From assembly GCF_900327775.1 (NCBI RefSeq), contig NZ_OUMZ01000007.1:917606-981605 (forward strand): a stretch of DNA of 64,000 bases, given 5' to 3'. The DNA is from Roseovarius sp. EL26 (lineage in GTDB: Bacteria; Pseudomonadota; Alphaproteobacteria; Rhodobacterales; Rhodobacteraceae). Below the pieces are notes generated by a model, which was not told where the DNA came from, did no database searches, and worked only from the letters and a program-made list of their open reading frames with translations. The number at the start of each line of letters is the position of its first letter. Position 1 is the first letter of the stretch. Positions 54,834 through 63,665 of the stretch are shown one piece after another. The position numbers and the translations under genes are program-made.

Positions 54834-55532
54834 ATGACAAAACTTTATTCGTCGCTCTCCGTTATTGCATTAATGGCGATAGGCACCACGCTGCACGCTC
54901 AAGAAGACAGTACAAACGCTATAGAAGCACCTTCCGAAACTGAAAGCACTGTCGCGGCCGAAACGGAATCACAAGATACACAAGCCGAGGCACCCTCCGC
55001 TGAGGGGGCAACTGAGGCAGATGTTACGGCTGAACCAGAAACCAATGTCGCCAGCGCACCTGCGCAAGAGGAAGCGGCGCAGCCAGCGGTCTATATAGCT
55101 GAGCAATATGGCGACTGGCAATTGAAGTGCTACAAAACAGATGCCGAAAAAGACCCATGCAATTTGTTCCAACTTTTACCTGATGACAGCGGCAACCCTG
55201 TTGCAACCATCGATTTGTTCAAGCTTCCTGAAGGTGGTCAGGCTGTTGCGGGGGCAACAGTTGCTGTTCCCTTGCAAACCTTGCTAACACAGGATTTGAA
55301 AATCGCTGTCGATGGTGGACGCGCTAAAGTCTATGAGTTTGTCTATTGCGATAGAAGCGCGTGCTATGCTCAACTTGGATTTACACAAGAAGACATCAAC
55401 GCCTTCAAAGCTGGGAATTCAGCTGTGATGCAGATCGTACCAGCGCAGGCCCCTGATCGGTTTGTAAACATCGGCGTATCACTGGATGGTTTCACAGCCG
55501 CCTTTAAAAGCGAAGCCATCACTAGCAACTGA
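54834..55532 (+). CDS. Invasion-associated locus B family protein
   Basis: Exported protein of 232 residues with a signal peptide (SLSVIALMAIGTTLHAQ). An acidic, low-complexity linker of about 60 residues rich in Glu, Ala and Thr follows. The C-terminal IalB-type domain has QYGDWQLKCYKTDAEKDPCN, TIDLFKLPEGGQAVAGATVA and the Cys pair in EFVYCDRSACYAQLGF. IalB was named in Bartonella, but the family is widespread in non-pathogenic alphaproteobacteria and its role is unclear; periplasmic location is expected. The ATG has AGGA 6 nt ahead and is followed by a terminator. Confidence 0.88.
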   Translation: MTKLYSSLSVIALMAIGTTLHAQEDSTNAIEAPSETESTVAAETESQDTQAEAPSAEGATEADVTAEPETNVASAPAQEEAAQPAVYIAEQYGDWQLKCYKTDAEKDPCNLFQLLPDDSGNPVATIDLFKLPEGGQAVAGATVAVPLQTLLTQDLKIAVDGGRAKVYEFVYCDRSACYAQLGFTQEDINAFKAGNSAVMQIVPAQAPDRFVNIGVSLDGFTAAFKSEAITSN

Positions 55533-55557
55533 ATATGATGTTGGTACAATAGCTGAA

Positions 55558-55583
55558 AGGCTGCCATGAGGGCAGCCTTTTTC
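55558..55583 (+). terminator. Terminator after the IalB gene
   Basis: AGGCTGCC-ATGA-GGGCAGCC followed by TTTTTC on the plus strand, 25 bp past the stop. It separates the gene from the convergent ketoacyl synthase. Confidence 0.88.
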
Positions 55584-55593
55584 TTGCCAGGTC

Positions 55594-56805
55594 TCAGTGG
55601 AAACGCTTAAGCGCAAGCACTGCATTCAACCCACCAAAAGCGAAGGCATTAGATAGTGCAACGTCGACTCTGGCCTCACGTGCAACATTAGGAACCACAT
55701 CAAGGGCGCACTCCGGATCAAGCTCTTCATAGCCAATCGTTGGAGCGATCACGCCGTCGCGAAGGGCCATGATACAGGCCAACATCTCAACTGCGCCCGT
55801 CCCCCCAATCAGATGGCCATGCATCGATTTGGTAGAACTGATCATCAGCTTATCTGCATGTGCCCCAAAGGTATCTGCAACGGCGGCGCTTTCGGTTTTG
55901 TCGTTTGCCGCGGTGCCCGTACCATGTGCGTTAATATACCCCACGTCTTCACGGGCGATCCCTGCATCCTGCAACGCGCCTTTGATCGCACGTGCTGCGC
56001 CTTGTTTTGACGGCATCACAATATCCGAAGCATCCGAAGTCATCGCGAAACCGGCCACTTCTGCCAGAATTTCGGCCCCGCGTTTCTGGGCATGCTCCAA
56101 CTCTTCAAATACGAAAACCCCGGCACCTTCACCCTGCACCATACCATTACGATTGGCCGAGAACGGCCGGCAAGCGTCTTTTGACATCACGCGCAACCCC
56201 TCCCAAGCTTTCACCCCGCCAAAACACAGCATCGATTCCGAGCCCCCGGAAATCATCACTGGTGACATGCCACTACGTACCATCTGAAACGCTTGCGACA
56301 TGGCATGATTAGACGAAGCACAGGCAGTAGAAACCGTAAAGCTTGGGCCTTTTAGGTTAAACTCCATCGAAACATGGCTGGCCGCTGCGTTATTCATCAG
56401 TTTTGGCACAACAAACGGATGAACCCGGTTTTTGCCATCCTCATAAACTGATCGGTAATTTTCATCCAACGTGGTCATGCCGCCGCCAGAATTGCCCAAC
56501 ACAACACCGGCACGGGCTGCAAGTTCGCCAGAAAATTCCAATCCCGATTGTGCGATCGCCTCGCGCGCCGCAATCAGAGTGAACTGTGTAAACCGGTCAT
56601 AAAGTGCCAGTTGCTGTCGGTTAAACGCCGCTTCTGGTTCAAACCCTTTGACCTGTCCGCCGATCTGGATGGCAAGACGTTCGACATCTTTGATTTCCAG
56701 CTGGGTGATGCCGCAACGGCCTTCGCGCATTGCGTCCAGAGTTTGCGGCACATTGGCCCCAAGCGCATTGATTGTCCCCGCGCCGGTAATGACAACACGT
56801 TTCAC
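55594..56805 (-). CDS. Beta-ketoacyl-ACP synthase (KAS II/FabF-like)
   Basis: Condensing enzyme of 403 residues with a complete Cys-His-His triad: Cys in VSTACASSNHAMSQAF, His in NAHGTGTAANDKTE and His in SSTKSMHGHLIGGTGAVE. The Lys in that last segment and the C-terminal NAFAFGGLNAVLAL Gly-rich motif are also present. It is not in a standard fab cluster: its partner is the dedicated ACP whose gene overlaps it by 4 bp, and the next gene upstream is lpxD. A specialised acyl chain for lipid A or another envelope lipid is therefore a reasonable inference. Confidence 0.9.
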   Translation of the reverse strand: MKRVVITGAGTINALGANVPQTLDAMREGRCGITQLEIKDVERLAIQIGGQVKGFEPEAAFNRQQLALYDRFTQFTLIAAREAIAQSGLEFSGELAARAGVVLGNSGGGMTTLDENYRSVYEDGKNRVHPFVVPKLMNNAAASHVSMEFNLKGPSFTVSTACASSNHAMSQAFQMVRSGMSPVMISGGSESMLCFGGVKAWEGLRVMSKDACRPFSANRNGMVQGEGAGVFVFEELEHAQKRGAEILAEVAGFAMTSDASDIVMPSKQGAARAIKGALQDAGIAREDVGYINAHGTGTAANDKTESAAVADTFGAHADKLMISSTKSMHGHLIGGTGAVEMLACIMALRDGVIAPTIGYEELDPECALDVVPNVAREARVDVALSNAFAFGGLNAVLALKRFH

Positions 56806-57059
56806 GATTGATCTTTCACCAATTTTTCGATGCCAGAAATAATGCTGGCAACCGAAGAAATGTCAAAATCACTCTCGCTTGGATCGTTGGCATTGAACGG
56901 TACTGAAATATCAAAGGTCTCTTCGATTGCAAAAATGCTTTCGACCAACCCCAAGCTGTCAATGCCCAGATCCTCCAGCGTATTTTCTGGTGTGACATCA
57001 GAAGGTTCCAAAACCGCCTGCTCAGCGATGATGTTTATCACACGATCTTTGATGTCCAT
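56802..57059 (-). CDS. Acyl carrier protein (second, dedicated)
   Basis: Acidic helical protein of 85 residues with the phosphopantetheine site LGIDSLGLVE (attachment Ser near residue 35). It is not the housekeeping AcpP, whose site reads DSLDTVE. The length and the divergent helix II fit a specialised carrier of the AcpXL-like sort. The ATG of the ketoacyl synthase overlaps its stop (ATGA), so the two are translationally coupled. lpxD lies 30 bp upstream on the same strand. Confidence 0.9.
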   Translation of the reverse strand: MDIKDRVINIIAEQAVLEPSDVTPENTLEDLGIDSLGLVESIFAIEETFDISVPFNANDPSESDFDISSVASIISGIEKLVKDQS

Positions 57060-57089
57060 ATCGACCTCTTCCGGTATATGTTGATCGAT

Positions 57090-58181
57090 TTACTTGCTCT
57101 GCTTCTGGTTTAAAACAGTTTTTTTCAATTCAGCGACGTCATCGTAAAGCCGCTTGAGACGACGCAGACCTTTGAAAACCTCCATCGTGGTCTCCATCTT
57201 CATCGCTGGATGGCCCAACATCACGCGGCCCGCCGGGATATTTGAGAATACCTTTGTGGCCCCACCAGTTACGACGTTGTCACCGATAAAGATATTGTCG
57301 TTCACACCGGTTTGTCCGGCCAGAACCACGTTTTTACCAATTCGGGTAGAGCCTGAAATGCCAACCATCGAACAAAACAGACAATCGGTGCCTACCTCAA
57401 CGTTGTGGCCGATCATCACCTGGTTATCGATTTTGGTGCCGGCCCCGATACGCGTGTTGCGAATGGTGCCCTTGTCGATGGTCGAATTGGCCCCTAATTC
57501 GACATCATCGCCAATTTCTACAGCACCCAGACTATGAATCCGCGTCCAGCTTTGTGCCCCTGCATCACCACGGTCACCTAAAGTTTGACGTACTTGTTCC
57601 ACAGCCGATTTTTCTGGTGTGACATAAGAAAAACCATCACCACCAACAATAGCACCGGGTTGTGCGATAAAACGGTCGCCAATTTCGACACGGGATCCGA
57701 TTTTCACGCCTTCGCGTAAAAAACTATCCTCGCCGATACTGGCATTTGTGCCAACATAGCATTGTGGGCCAACCACACTACGAGCGCCTATTACAGCCCC
57801 AGCTCCGATCACTGCCAGCGGACCAATGGTGACATCGGCACCGATTTGTGCAGTGTCATGCACGACGGCAGATGGGTGAACGCCAACATCCCAACCCTGC
57901 CCCGGATCAAGAAAAGCCGTGAGGCTAGACATCACATAGCGCGGCCGTTGCGCGACGATAGCGGCCTCAAGCCCCATTTTCTGCCAGTCCGCGCCTTCCC
58001 ACAAGAAAGCAGCACGCGCCGCACCGTTGGGCAAGTCATCGGCGAACTTGGGTTTCATGGCCATGGCCAGCTGATCTGCGCTGGCATCTGCGGGCTCGGA
58101 CACACCTTGAACAATCAGGTCTGCGTTTCCAAAAACCTCAGCCCCCAGAGCCTCGGCGATTTGCTTGATGGTATATCCCAT
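57090..58181 (-). CDS. lpxD: UDP-3-O-acylglucosamine N-acyltransferase LpxD
   Basis: Enzyme of 363 residues that adds the N-linked 3-hydroxyacyl chain in lipid A synthesis. The N-terminal uridine-binding domain (MGYTIKQIAEALGAEVFGNA) is followed by about ten hexapeptide coils (VTIGPLAVIGAGAVIGARSV; TKIDNQVMIGHNVEVGTDCL, with the catalytic His in MIGHN) and a C-terminal helix. It sits apart from lpxA/lpxB/fabZ, which are not in this window, and instead heads the group with the dedicated ACP and ketoacyl synthase. Confidence 0.93.
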   Translation of the reverse strand: MGYTIKQIAEALGAEVFGNADLIVQGVSEPADASADQLAMAMKPKFADDLPNGAARAAFLWEGADWQKMGLEAAIVAQRPRYVMSSLTAFLDPGQGWDVGVHPSAVVHDTAQIGADVTIGPLAVIGAGAVIGARSVVGPQCYVGTNASIGEDSFLREGVKIGSRVEIGDRFIAQPGAIVGGDGFSYVTPEKSAVEQVRQTLGDRGDAGAQSWTRIHSLGAVEIGDDVELGANSTIDKGTIRNTRIGAGTKIDNQVMIGHNVEVGTDCLFCSMVGISGSTRIGKNVVLAGQTGVNDNIFIGDNVVTGGATKVFSNIPAGRVMLGHPAMKMETTMEVFKGLRRLKRLYDDVAELKKTVLNQKQSK

Positions 58182-58206
58182 GACACCCCCTATCCTTGGG
58201 GATGGT

Positions 58207-59823
58207 TTAGCCCTGAACCGCGCTCAACGAAACCCCCGCTTTGCGTAAAGCATCCCAAATCTTTGCGTCACGCCCGTAAACATCGCGTCGGTACTGCACA
58301 CCCTCGCTGGATGAGGTGAAAGCAGTGCGATAAATAATGTGCACAGGAACCTTATTTTTCAGCAGGACTTTGGTTTCTTTCCCAGTATTTAGTTTGGAAT
58401 GAAAATATGATTTGGGGTCACTTTCCTGCTTGGAAAGCAATTCATAGGCAAACTCAAACGGCTTTTGCAATCGGATACAACCATGACTGAAGGCGCGTTT
58501 TTCACGTGCAAACAGGTCCTTGGCCGGGGTGTCATGCAAATATATGTTGTATTTATTTGGAAACATGAACTTGACCAGCCCAAGCGCATTGCGCTTGGAC
58601 GGCGGTTGTTTAATGGAAAAGGGGAAGGTTCTTTTATTATAAGCCGCAAAATTCACTGCACTACGGGGAACTTCGCGTCCCTGCCGGTTATACAGTTTCA
58701 GATGAGATACCGCATTGCGGTTCTTTTTCATCTTAGGCAAGTATTCTTTGACCGCTATTGAACGCGGGACATGCCAGGTGGGATTGATCACCATAAATTC
58801 CATTACATCAGAAAACTCAGGGCTACGGCGATCATCCACACTTTTGCCTACTACAGCCCGTGTGACAAATTGAACCTCATCGTTCTCGAATACGCGCGCA
58901 TTGAAATCAGTAAGGTTTACCATAATGTGGCGTTCATACCGCGGTTGAGAGATCCAGCGTTCCCGCTCCATCGCGACGATGATCGATTTTAGCCGAGCTT
59001 CTACGGGTTTGTTCAACTCGGCCAATGTACCCGGGCCTGCAACGCCATCGGTTTCCAACCCGTGCGCAGCCTGAAACAGCTGAACCGCTTGCTTAATCTT
59101 ATCGTCGAACACTTGCCCCGCATGCCGTTCAAGGTAGCCCATAGCGATCAGGCGATTGCGCATTGCGATAACAGCCTCGCCCTGATCCCCGTGTTGCAGT
59201 TTATCCGCAGCAATAGTGGCACCCCACCCTCCTAACTGCACTAATTGCCGCAGGCGCACCTTTTCTTTCATCAGCCGACGATACTCGTTCGAATTGGGCG
59301 CAAGTCCATTGATGTATTTACGAGGAATGCTTTGGGCGAATTTTGCCAAATGCGCGGTTTGGTTAAAGTCAGGCGAGGTACGTTTAATCCCGGAATCAAC
59401 AGACGATGGCACTAGAACGCCGGTACTCACATCTTTTGCATATTTCAAAAAAACTTTACTAAGCGCAACCTCGACTTGGCCAAGCGCACGTGGAGACTTT
59501 GCGCTTCCCATTTGCTGCAACAGACCTTGAATATCATACTCTCCTGACGGAAGCCCGTGGGCCTCAACATGTTGAAGCGCGCGAAATAGTGCCTGGCGCC
59601 GCAATTGGCCAATCTCACCTTCTTGTGTCCATAGGCGCTGATAATTTGTGTCTTGAAAGTACGTGGCTAACGCCCGATCAGAAGACGCACCTTCTGCAAT
59701 CGCCTGCCGAAATGCCGTCGATTGTGCCATCGCAGCTGATGTATCAACAACCACAGCTGTTGCAGAAACCCATACTGCGCAGGCTAATTTTGCCATTCTG
59801 ATTGTGGGGATTTTGAACATCAT
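58207..59823 (-). CDS. L,D-transpeptidase (YcbB/LdtD-like)
   Basis: Cell-wall cross-linking enzyme of 538 residues. It has a signal peptide (MAKLACAVWVSATAVVVDTS, cleavage near AMAQ), an N-terminal scaffold domain and a peptidoglycan-binding domain (VIAMRNRLIAMGYLERHAG; FQAAHGLETDGVAGPGTLAE). The YkuD catalytic domain carries the active-site motif FSHGCIRLQKP, with the Cys nucleophile and its His. It forms 3-3 links in the periplasm. lpxD follows 25 bp downstream. The DUF882/MepK-type gene is divergent, mirroring the ycbB-ycbK neighbourhood of E. coli. The frame extends upstream to 59862; the tandem ATG at 59823/59820 best fits the signal peptide. Confidence 0.9.
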   Translation of the reverse strand: MMFKIPTIRMAKLACAVWVSATAVVVDTSAAMAQSTAFRQAIAEGASSDRALATYFQDTNYQRLWTQEGEIGQLRRQALFRALQHVEAHGLPSGEYDIQGLLQQMGSAKSPRALGQVEVALSKVFLKYAKDVSTGVLVPSSVDSGIKRTSPDFNQTAHLAKFAQSIPRKYINGLAPNSNEYRRLMKEKVRLRQLVQLGGWGATIAADKLQHGDQGEAVIAMRNRLIAMGYLERHAGQVFDDKIKQAVQLFQAAHGLETDGVAGPGTLAELNKPVEARLKSIIVAMERERWISQPRYERHIMVNLTDFNARVFENDEVQFVTRAVVGKSVDDRRSPEFSDVMEFMVINPTWHVPRSIAVKEYLPKMKKNRNAVSHLKLYNRQGREVPRSAVNFAAYNKRTFPFSIKQPPSKRNALGLVKFMFPNKYNIYLHDTPAKDLFAREKRAFSHGCIRLQKPFEFAYELLSKQESDPKSYFHSKLNTGKETKVLLKNKVPVHIIYRTAFTSSSEGVQYRRDVYGRDAKIWDALRKAGVSLSAVQG

Positions 59824-60148
59824 CACTCTGACCGCACCTTTCTGAAAGTCGCGTAATACCATCTGTTGTTTTTTCGCGATTGGTCAAATCTGTCCAATGA
59901 AATCCTAATCTTTATGAAAGATATTGATGATATTGAGACTAAATAGCATCGGATTTTCATGTGTTATTCGTAGTTTGTGCAGTTTTTGCGCAAATTCTCG
60001 CCGAAATTGAAGCTTTCGTGAGGCACATTACAATCCCTACTTGGTGGCTGAATCAGTTTGTGTAATAACAATCGCACATCTGGGGATGAGATGGCAGAAC
60101 CGCCTTGCAAGCGGACAAACAGGTAAGCGACGGGACAGGCGCGGACTA

Positions 60149-60718
60149 ATGAAAAATTGTGGCACGATTCAACTATCGCGGCGCGCGGTACTTGGTGCAT
60201 TTGCAGCAACAGCCGTTGTCGCAGCACCAACATACAGCAATGCAGCAGGCTTCCTTCGTGGTGGCGGAGATATCCGCAGACTGCGTATGACTTCACCCCG
60301 AACAGGTGAAACCATTGACACGATCTACTGGATCGAGGGCAGCTATATCAAGGACGCTATGCGCGAAATTTCAACGTTTATGCGCGATTGGCGAACAAAC
60401 GACATCATGAAGATCGATGCGCGTACAATCGATATCATGGCAGCAAGTCATAACTTGCTGGATATTAATGAGCCTTTCATGCTGTTGTCTGGCTATCGCA
60501 GCCCGAAAACCAATGCGATGTTGCGTAGCCGATCACGCGGTGTCGCGAAAAACTCTCGCCATATGAACGGCGAAGCAGCAGATCTGCGGCTCTCATCTCG
60601 GTCAGTTGGTCAGATGTACCGCGCAGCAAAAGCTTGCGCCGGTGGCGGCGTTGGCCGGTATTCTGGCAGCAACTTTGTCCATATGGATTGTGGACCTGTC
60701 CGCACATGGGGCAGCTGA
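60149..60718 (+). CDS. DUF882/M15-type peptidoglycan peptidase (YcbK/MepK-like), Tat-exported
   Basis: Protein of 189 residues. The twin-arginine signal is LSRRAVLGAFAATAVVAAPT. The M15-like domain shows PFMLLSGYRSPKTNAMLRSR, the metal motif SRHMNGEAADLRL (His and Asp ligands) and GSNFVHMDCGPVRTWG (third ligand His). The E. coli counterpart MepK cleaves L,D-cross-links, so pairing with the divergent L,D-transpeptidase gene makes sense. The ATG at 60149 is chosen because it directly precedes the Tat signal. Confidence 0.88.
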   Translation: MKNCGTIQLSRRAVLGAFAATAVVAAPTYSNAAGFLRGGGDIRRLRMTSPRTGETIDTIYWIEGSYIKDAMREISTFMRDWRTNDIMKIDARTIDIMAASHNLLDINEPFMLLSGYRSPKTNAMLRSRSRGVAKNSRHMNGEAADLRLSSRSVGQMYRAAKACAGGGVGRYSGSNFVHMDCGPVRTWGS

Positions 60719-60764
60719 TACTAAAGGGCGTTCATTTAACGCTTAGTCATAACACTCACGTAAC

Positions 60765-60793
60765 AGGCGGCCTTCGGGTCGCCTTTTCTTTTT
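60765..60793 (+). terminator. Terminator after the DUF882 gene
   Basis: AGGCGGCC-TTCG-GGTCGCCT forms an 8-bp stem with a UUCG loop, followed by TTTCTTTTT on the plus strand, 46 bp past the stop. Confidence 0.88.
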
Positions 60794-60865
60794 GATGCCT
60801 CAAAACTATGTTGCTCAACTCTGCTTAAGGTTAATGCAAGTCGAGAACACAGGCGGTAGCGCATG

Positions 60866-61819
60866 TTATTGACGCGCCAATTTAGCGTCGCGTGCCTCCC
60901 GCAAACGAGCAAAATCATCTCCTGCATGGTAGGATGAGCGGGTCAAAGGTGTTGCAGAAACCATCAAGAACCCTTTGCCATATGCAGCGCGCTCATAAGC
61001 TTTAAAATCATCCGGAGTTATAAAATCGGCCACCGTGTGATGTTTTGGTGTAGGTTGAAGGTACTGGCCAATGGTCAAGAAATCGATATCAGCGGCGCGC
61101 ATATCATCCATCACCTGATGCACAGATTGGCGATCTTCCCCTAAGCCCACCATAAGGCCGGATTTGGTAAAGATACTAGGATCAAGCTCTTTGACCCGCT
61201 GCAACAAACGAAGTGAATGGAAATACCGCGCCCCGGCGCGCACCTGCGGGTATAACCCCGGCACGGTTTCTAGATTGTGGTTAAAGACATCTGGGCGAGC
61301 ATCAACGACCACTTCCAATTCGGCAGGATCGCAATGGAGGAAATCCGGTGTCAGGATTTCAATAGTGGTCTTAGGACTACGGTGTCGGATCGCTCGGATC
61401 GTCTGGGCAAAATGCGCGGCTCCCCCGTCTTTGATATCGTCGCGATCAACCGAGGTCACAACAACATGATTCAGGCCCAGTTTCTGCACAGCATCGGCCA
61501 CACGGCCAGGCTCAAACACATCAAGATCTTCCGGCGGCTTTCCAGTCGCGATGTTACAAAAGGAACAGGCTCGCGTGCAGACTTCGCCCATGATCATCAT
61601 GGTGGCATGGCCTTGGCTCCAACATTCCCCGGCATTTGGACAGGCCGCCTCTTCGCAGACCGTGACAAGGTTGTGCTCACGCATAATACGGTGCGTTTCC
61701 TTGTACCCTTTACTATTCGGCGCTTTGACACGAATCCACGAGGGTTTGCGCGGCTGGGCATTATCCGGACGGTGCGCTTTTTCTGGATGCCGTAGCTCTG
61801 GAACCTTGATGTCCTTCAC
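60866..61819 (-). CDS. lipA: Lipoyl synthase
   Basis: Radical SAM enzyme of 317 residues that inserts two sulfurs into octanoyl groups on 2-oxoacid dehydrogenase and glycine cleavage proteins. Both iron-sulfur motifs are complete: auxiliary [12 protein letters not shown] and radical [11 protein letters not shown]. The later segments [20 protein letters not shown] and the C-terminal SSYHAGDDF, with the conserved Ser ligand, are present. Length is normal. It is monocistronic by context. Confidence 0.96.
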   Translation of the reverse strand: MKDIKVPELRHPEKAHRPDNAQPRKPSWIRVKAPNSKGYKETHRIMREHNLVTVCEEAACPNAGECWSQGHATMMIMGEVCTRACSFCNIATGKPPEDLDVFEPGRVADAVQKLGLNHVVVTSVDRDDIKDGGAAHFAQTIRAIRHRSPKTTIEILTPDFLHCDPAELEVVVDARPDVFNHNLETVPGLYPQVRAGARYFHSLRLLQRVKELDPSIFTKSGLMVGLGEDRQSVHQVMDDMRAADIDFLTIGQYLQPTPKHHTVADFITPDDFKAYERAAYGKGFLMVSATPLTRSSYHAGDDFARLREARDAKLARQ

Positions 61820-61985
61820 CGTTTTTTCCCCGCAAATAACCGTTAAACAATACCTATGTATACAACAGCGGCGGGGAGTACCAGTACTGCAGAAACCGTG
61901 CAGGTCGAGCAGATGTTATCGAGTGGCCCGTCGCGTATTACCCTAATCTGGCCCCCGGCCCGATCGTAATAAGCTCAGAGTTTCA

Positions 61986-62011
61986 GTAAGCGCCCGATAT
62001 CGGGCGCTTAC
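61986..62011. terminator. Perfect 26-nt palindrome after the DUF6456 gene
   Basis: GTAAGCGCCCGAT and ATCGGGCGCTTAC are exact reverse complements and abut the stop codon of the minus-strand gene at 62012. There is no T-run, so it may end transcription weakly or protect the mRNA 3' end. Confidence 0.55.
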
Positions 62012-63139
62012 TCAGCCTATTATTCCACCAGCATCACCCAGTGAATCATAATGTCGGTGCAACCGTTGAAGGGCTATACGCAGCACAATCTTGCCCGACC
62101 GTGCTGACCAACCCATCTTCTTCTCTGCTTTTTCAAGGCCTTCAAGAAAACAACAGCAGCGTAAAACTACATCGCCAAGTCCTGGACCAAGGTCGCGAAA
62201 TGCACAAATCACGCGATCCCGAGCATAAGGTGAGCCGGTGTAATTATGTATATCCTCGGGAATGTTTGTAAGAATCTGGCTCCAATTATCTGGCTCTGGC
62301 ACTCCAATTTGTGCCAACTCGAAGTCTTCGCGCAATCGCTCCCCTGCCCGGACAAGATCGTCCGATAAAAACCGTGTGCCATCGCGGTCACGGCGGCGGG
62401 CTAACATTGCAAGTGGCGTATCAGGCGCACTGTATCGAATTCTTTTTCTGGTGGTGGTATTCGGCGCATCCGTGTCCGTTTCAAGGCCGTGCGAAGTCAC
62501 ACCCACCCCCAAAAATGAGGTTTGTGTTTCGGCGAACCCCATGGCGGAATTTTCACGCTCGGCCAATAAAAGGTTAAACGCTGAACGTCCCGATGCGCTG
62601 ATACGATAACGGACAATACGCCCGGTACAATTGCTTTCGATCCATCCTTTTAATGCGATCGCTTCTGCCAACTCTCGGTCGATATTGTTGATTGCAACGG
62701 TTGCCTGCTCTTTGTCATCACTGACAATAACCGCCTTTTCCATACCAGCGGCAACTGCTAACACCGTGCTGTTCTTCCGCAATTGTTGTAAAACCGGAAA
62801 AGCTTCAGCATGAAATTTTTCATCGCTCATAACGACAGGCTTTTCGGGGTTTAACTGATCTGTTGCCATTGGTCTCTCCTTGGATGGGCTTGCAGGTGCA
62901 GCACAAGGTCGAACGCAATCTCCTAGGCGATGAAAAGCCTGATCAATCAGCATGTCATCACGGCGCGCTTCGCATCGCCGTACTTGCCTAAGCACAGTTG
63001 AGGCATGGCAACCAACCTGCCGGGCGACAGCCCTGATCGAGACACCTGTTTCCGTATGTATGAGGTAATTCTGGGCTGGTTTTGGGACCCAAGATGGAAA
63101 CGCGTAAATATTAACGGTTTTCACCGCCACATTTTCCAT
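62012..63139 (-). CDS. DUF6456 domain protein with helix-turn-helix
   Basis: Protein of 375 residues. Near the N-terminus is a helix-turn-helix resembling resolvase/transposase-type HTH (TGVSIRAVARQVGCHASTVL, then RQVRRCEARRDD). The C-terminal ~130 residues form the DUF6456 domain (SDDLVRAGERLREDFELAQI; VICAFRDLGPGLGDVVLRCC). The family is restricted mainly to Alphaproteobacteria and has no proven function; DNA binding is inferred. GGGAGG lies 6 nt before the ATG at 63139, which I prefer to the abutting ATG at 63142. The neighbour DUF6477 gene is divergent. Confidence 0.82.
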   Translation of the reverse strand: MENVAVKTVNIYAFPSWVPKPAQNYLIHTETGVSIRAVARQVGCHASTVLRQVRRCEARRDDMLIDQAFHRLGDCVRPCAAPASPSKERPMATDQLNPEKPVVMSDEKFHAEAFPVLQQLRKNSTVLAVAAGMEKAVIVSDDKEQATVAINNIDRELAEAIALKGWIESNCTGRIVRYRISASGRSAFNLLLAERENSAMGFAETQTSFLGVGVTSHGLETDTDAPNTTTRKRIRYSAPDTPLAMLARRRDRDGTRFLSDDLVRAGERLREDFELAQIGVPEPDNWSQILTNIPEDIHNYTGSPYARDRVICAFRDLGPGLGDVVLRCCCFLEGLEKAEKKMGWSARSGKIVLRIALQRLHRHYDSLGDAGGIIG

Positions 63140-63362
63140 CATTGGCCTCCCGGATTTCGTAGCAGACAGCGCATTAGTCTTACTACCTATTAATCTCTCT
63201 CTACCTATGCGTGTTAATCATTGCATTTCGAACTTTTTGGGTCCTGTTAATAATTGTTTTCAAATGTTAATTAAATCTACCCCCTACCGTTCGGTATTCA
63301 TTACATCACGCAACACCCGGTATAGTTGTGCTTCAATGAGAGCCTGCAAATAGGGGATAATA

Positions 63363-63665
63363 ATGCAAAATTACGCAATTTTACTGAGCAATTTGAAACG
63401 CCCACGGACACTAATACATGCAGCTCGCATTGGCGTGGAGAATTACTGCCGCGAGACACACCTGGCCAGATGCATTACGGACATCCCATTGCCAACGGTG
63501 GATGAGGCAACAGCGCAATTATTGGAATTGGAAGAGAGGGCAAATGCGCAACGCTTGGATGATGATATGACCTATTCTGTCAAACACCATGTCGAAATCC
63601 TGATCGCGCTGATGGGCGAAGCGCGTTTGTTATGCGCTTCGCCAGTGGTTCAGGATCTTAAGTGA
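63363..63665 (+). CDS. DUF6477 family protein
   Basis: Small helical protein of 100 residues (NLKRPRTLIHAARIGVENYC; ATAQLLELEERANAQRLDDD; HHVEILIALMGEARLL) matching DUF6477, a Rhodobacterales family of unknown function usually found beside a DUF6456 gene. The ATG has AGGGG in the leader. Its last 8 bp overlap the end of the convergent mttB-like gene. The intergenic space to the DUF6456 gene (about 220 bp) must contain both promoters. Confidence 0.8.
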   Translation: MQNYAILLSNLKRPRTLIHAARIGVENYCRETHLARCITDIPLPTVDEATAQLLELEERANAQRLDDDMTYSVKHHVEILIALMGEARLLCASPVVQDLK

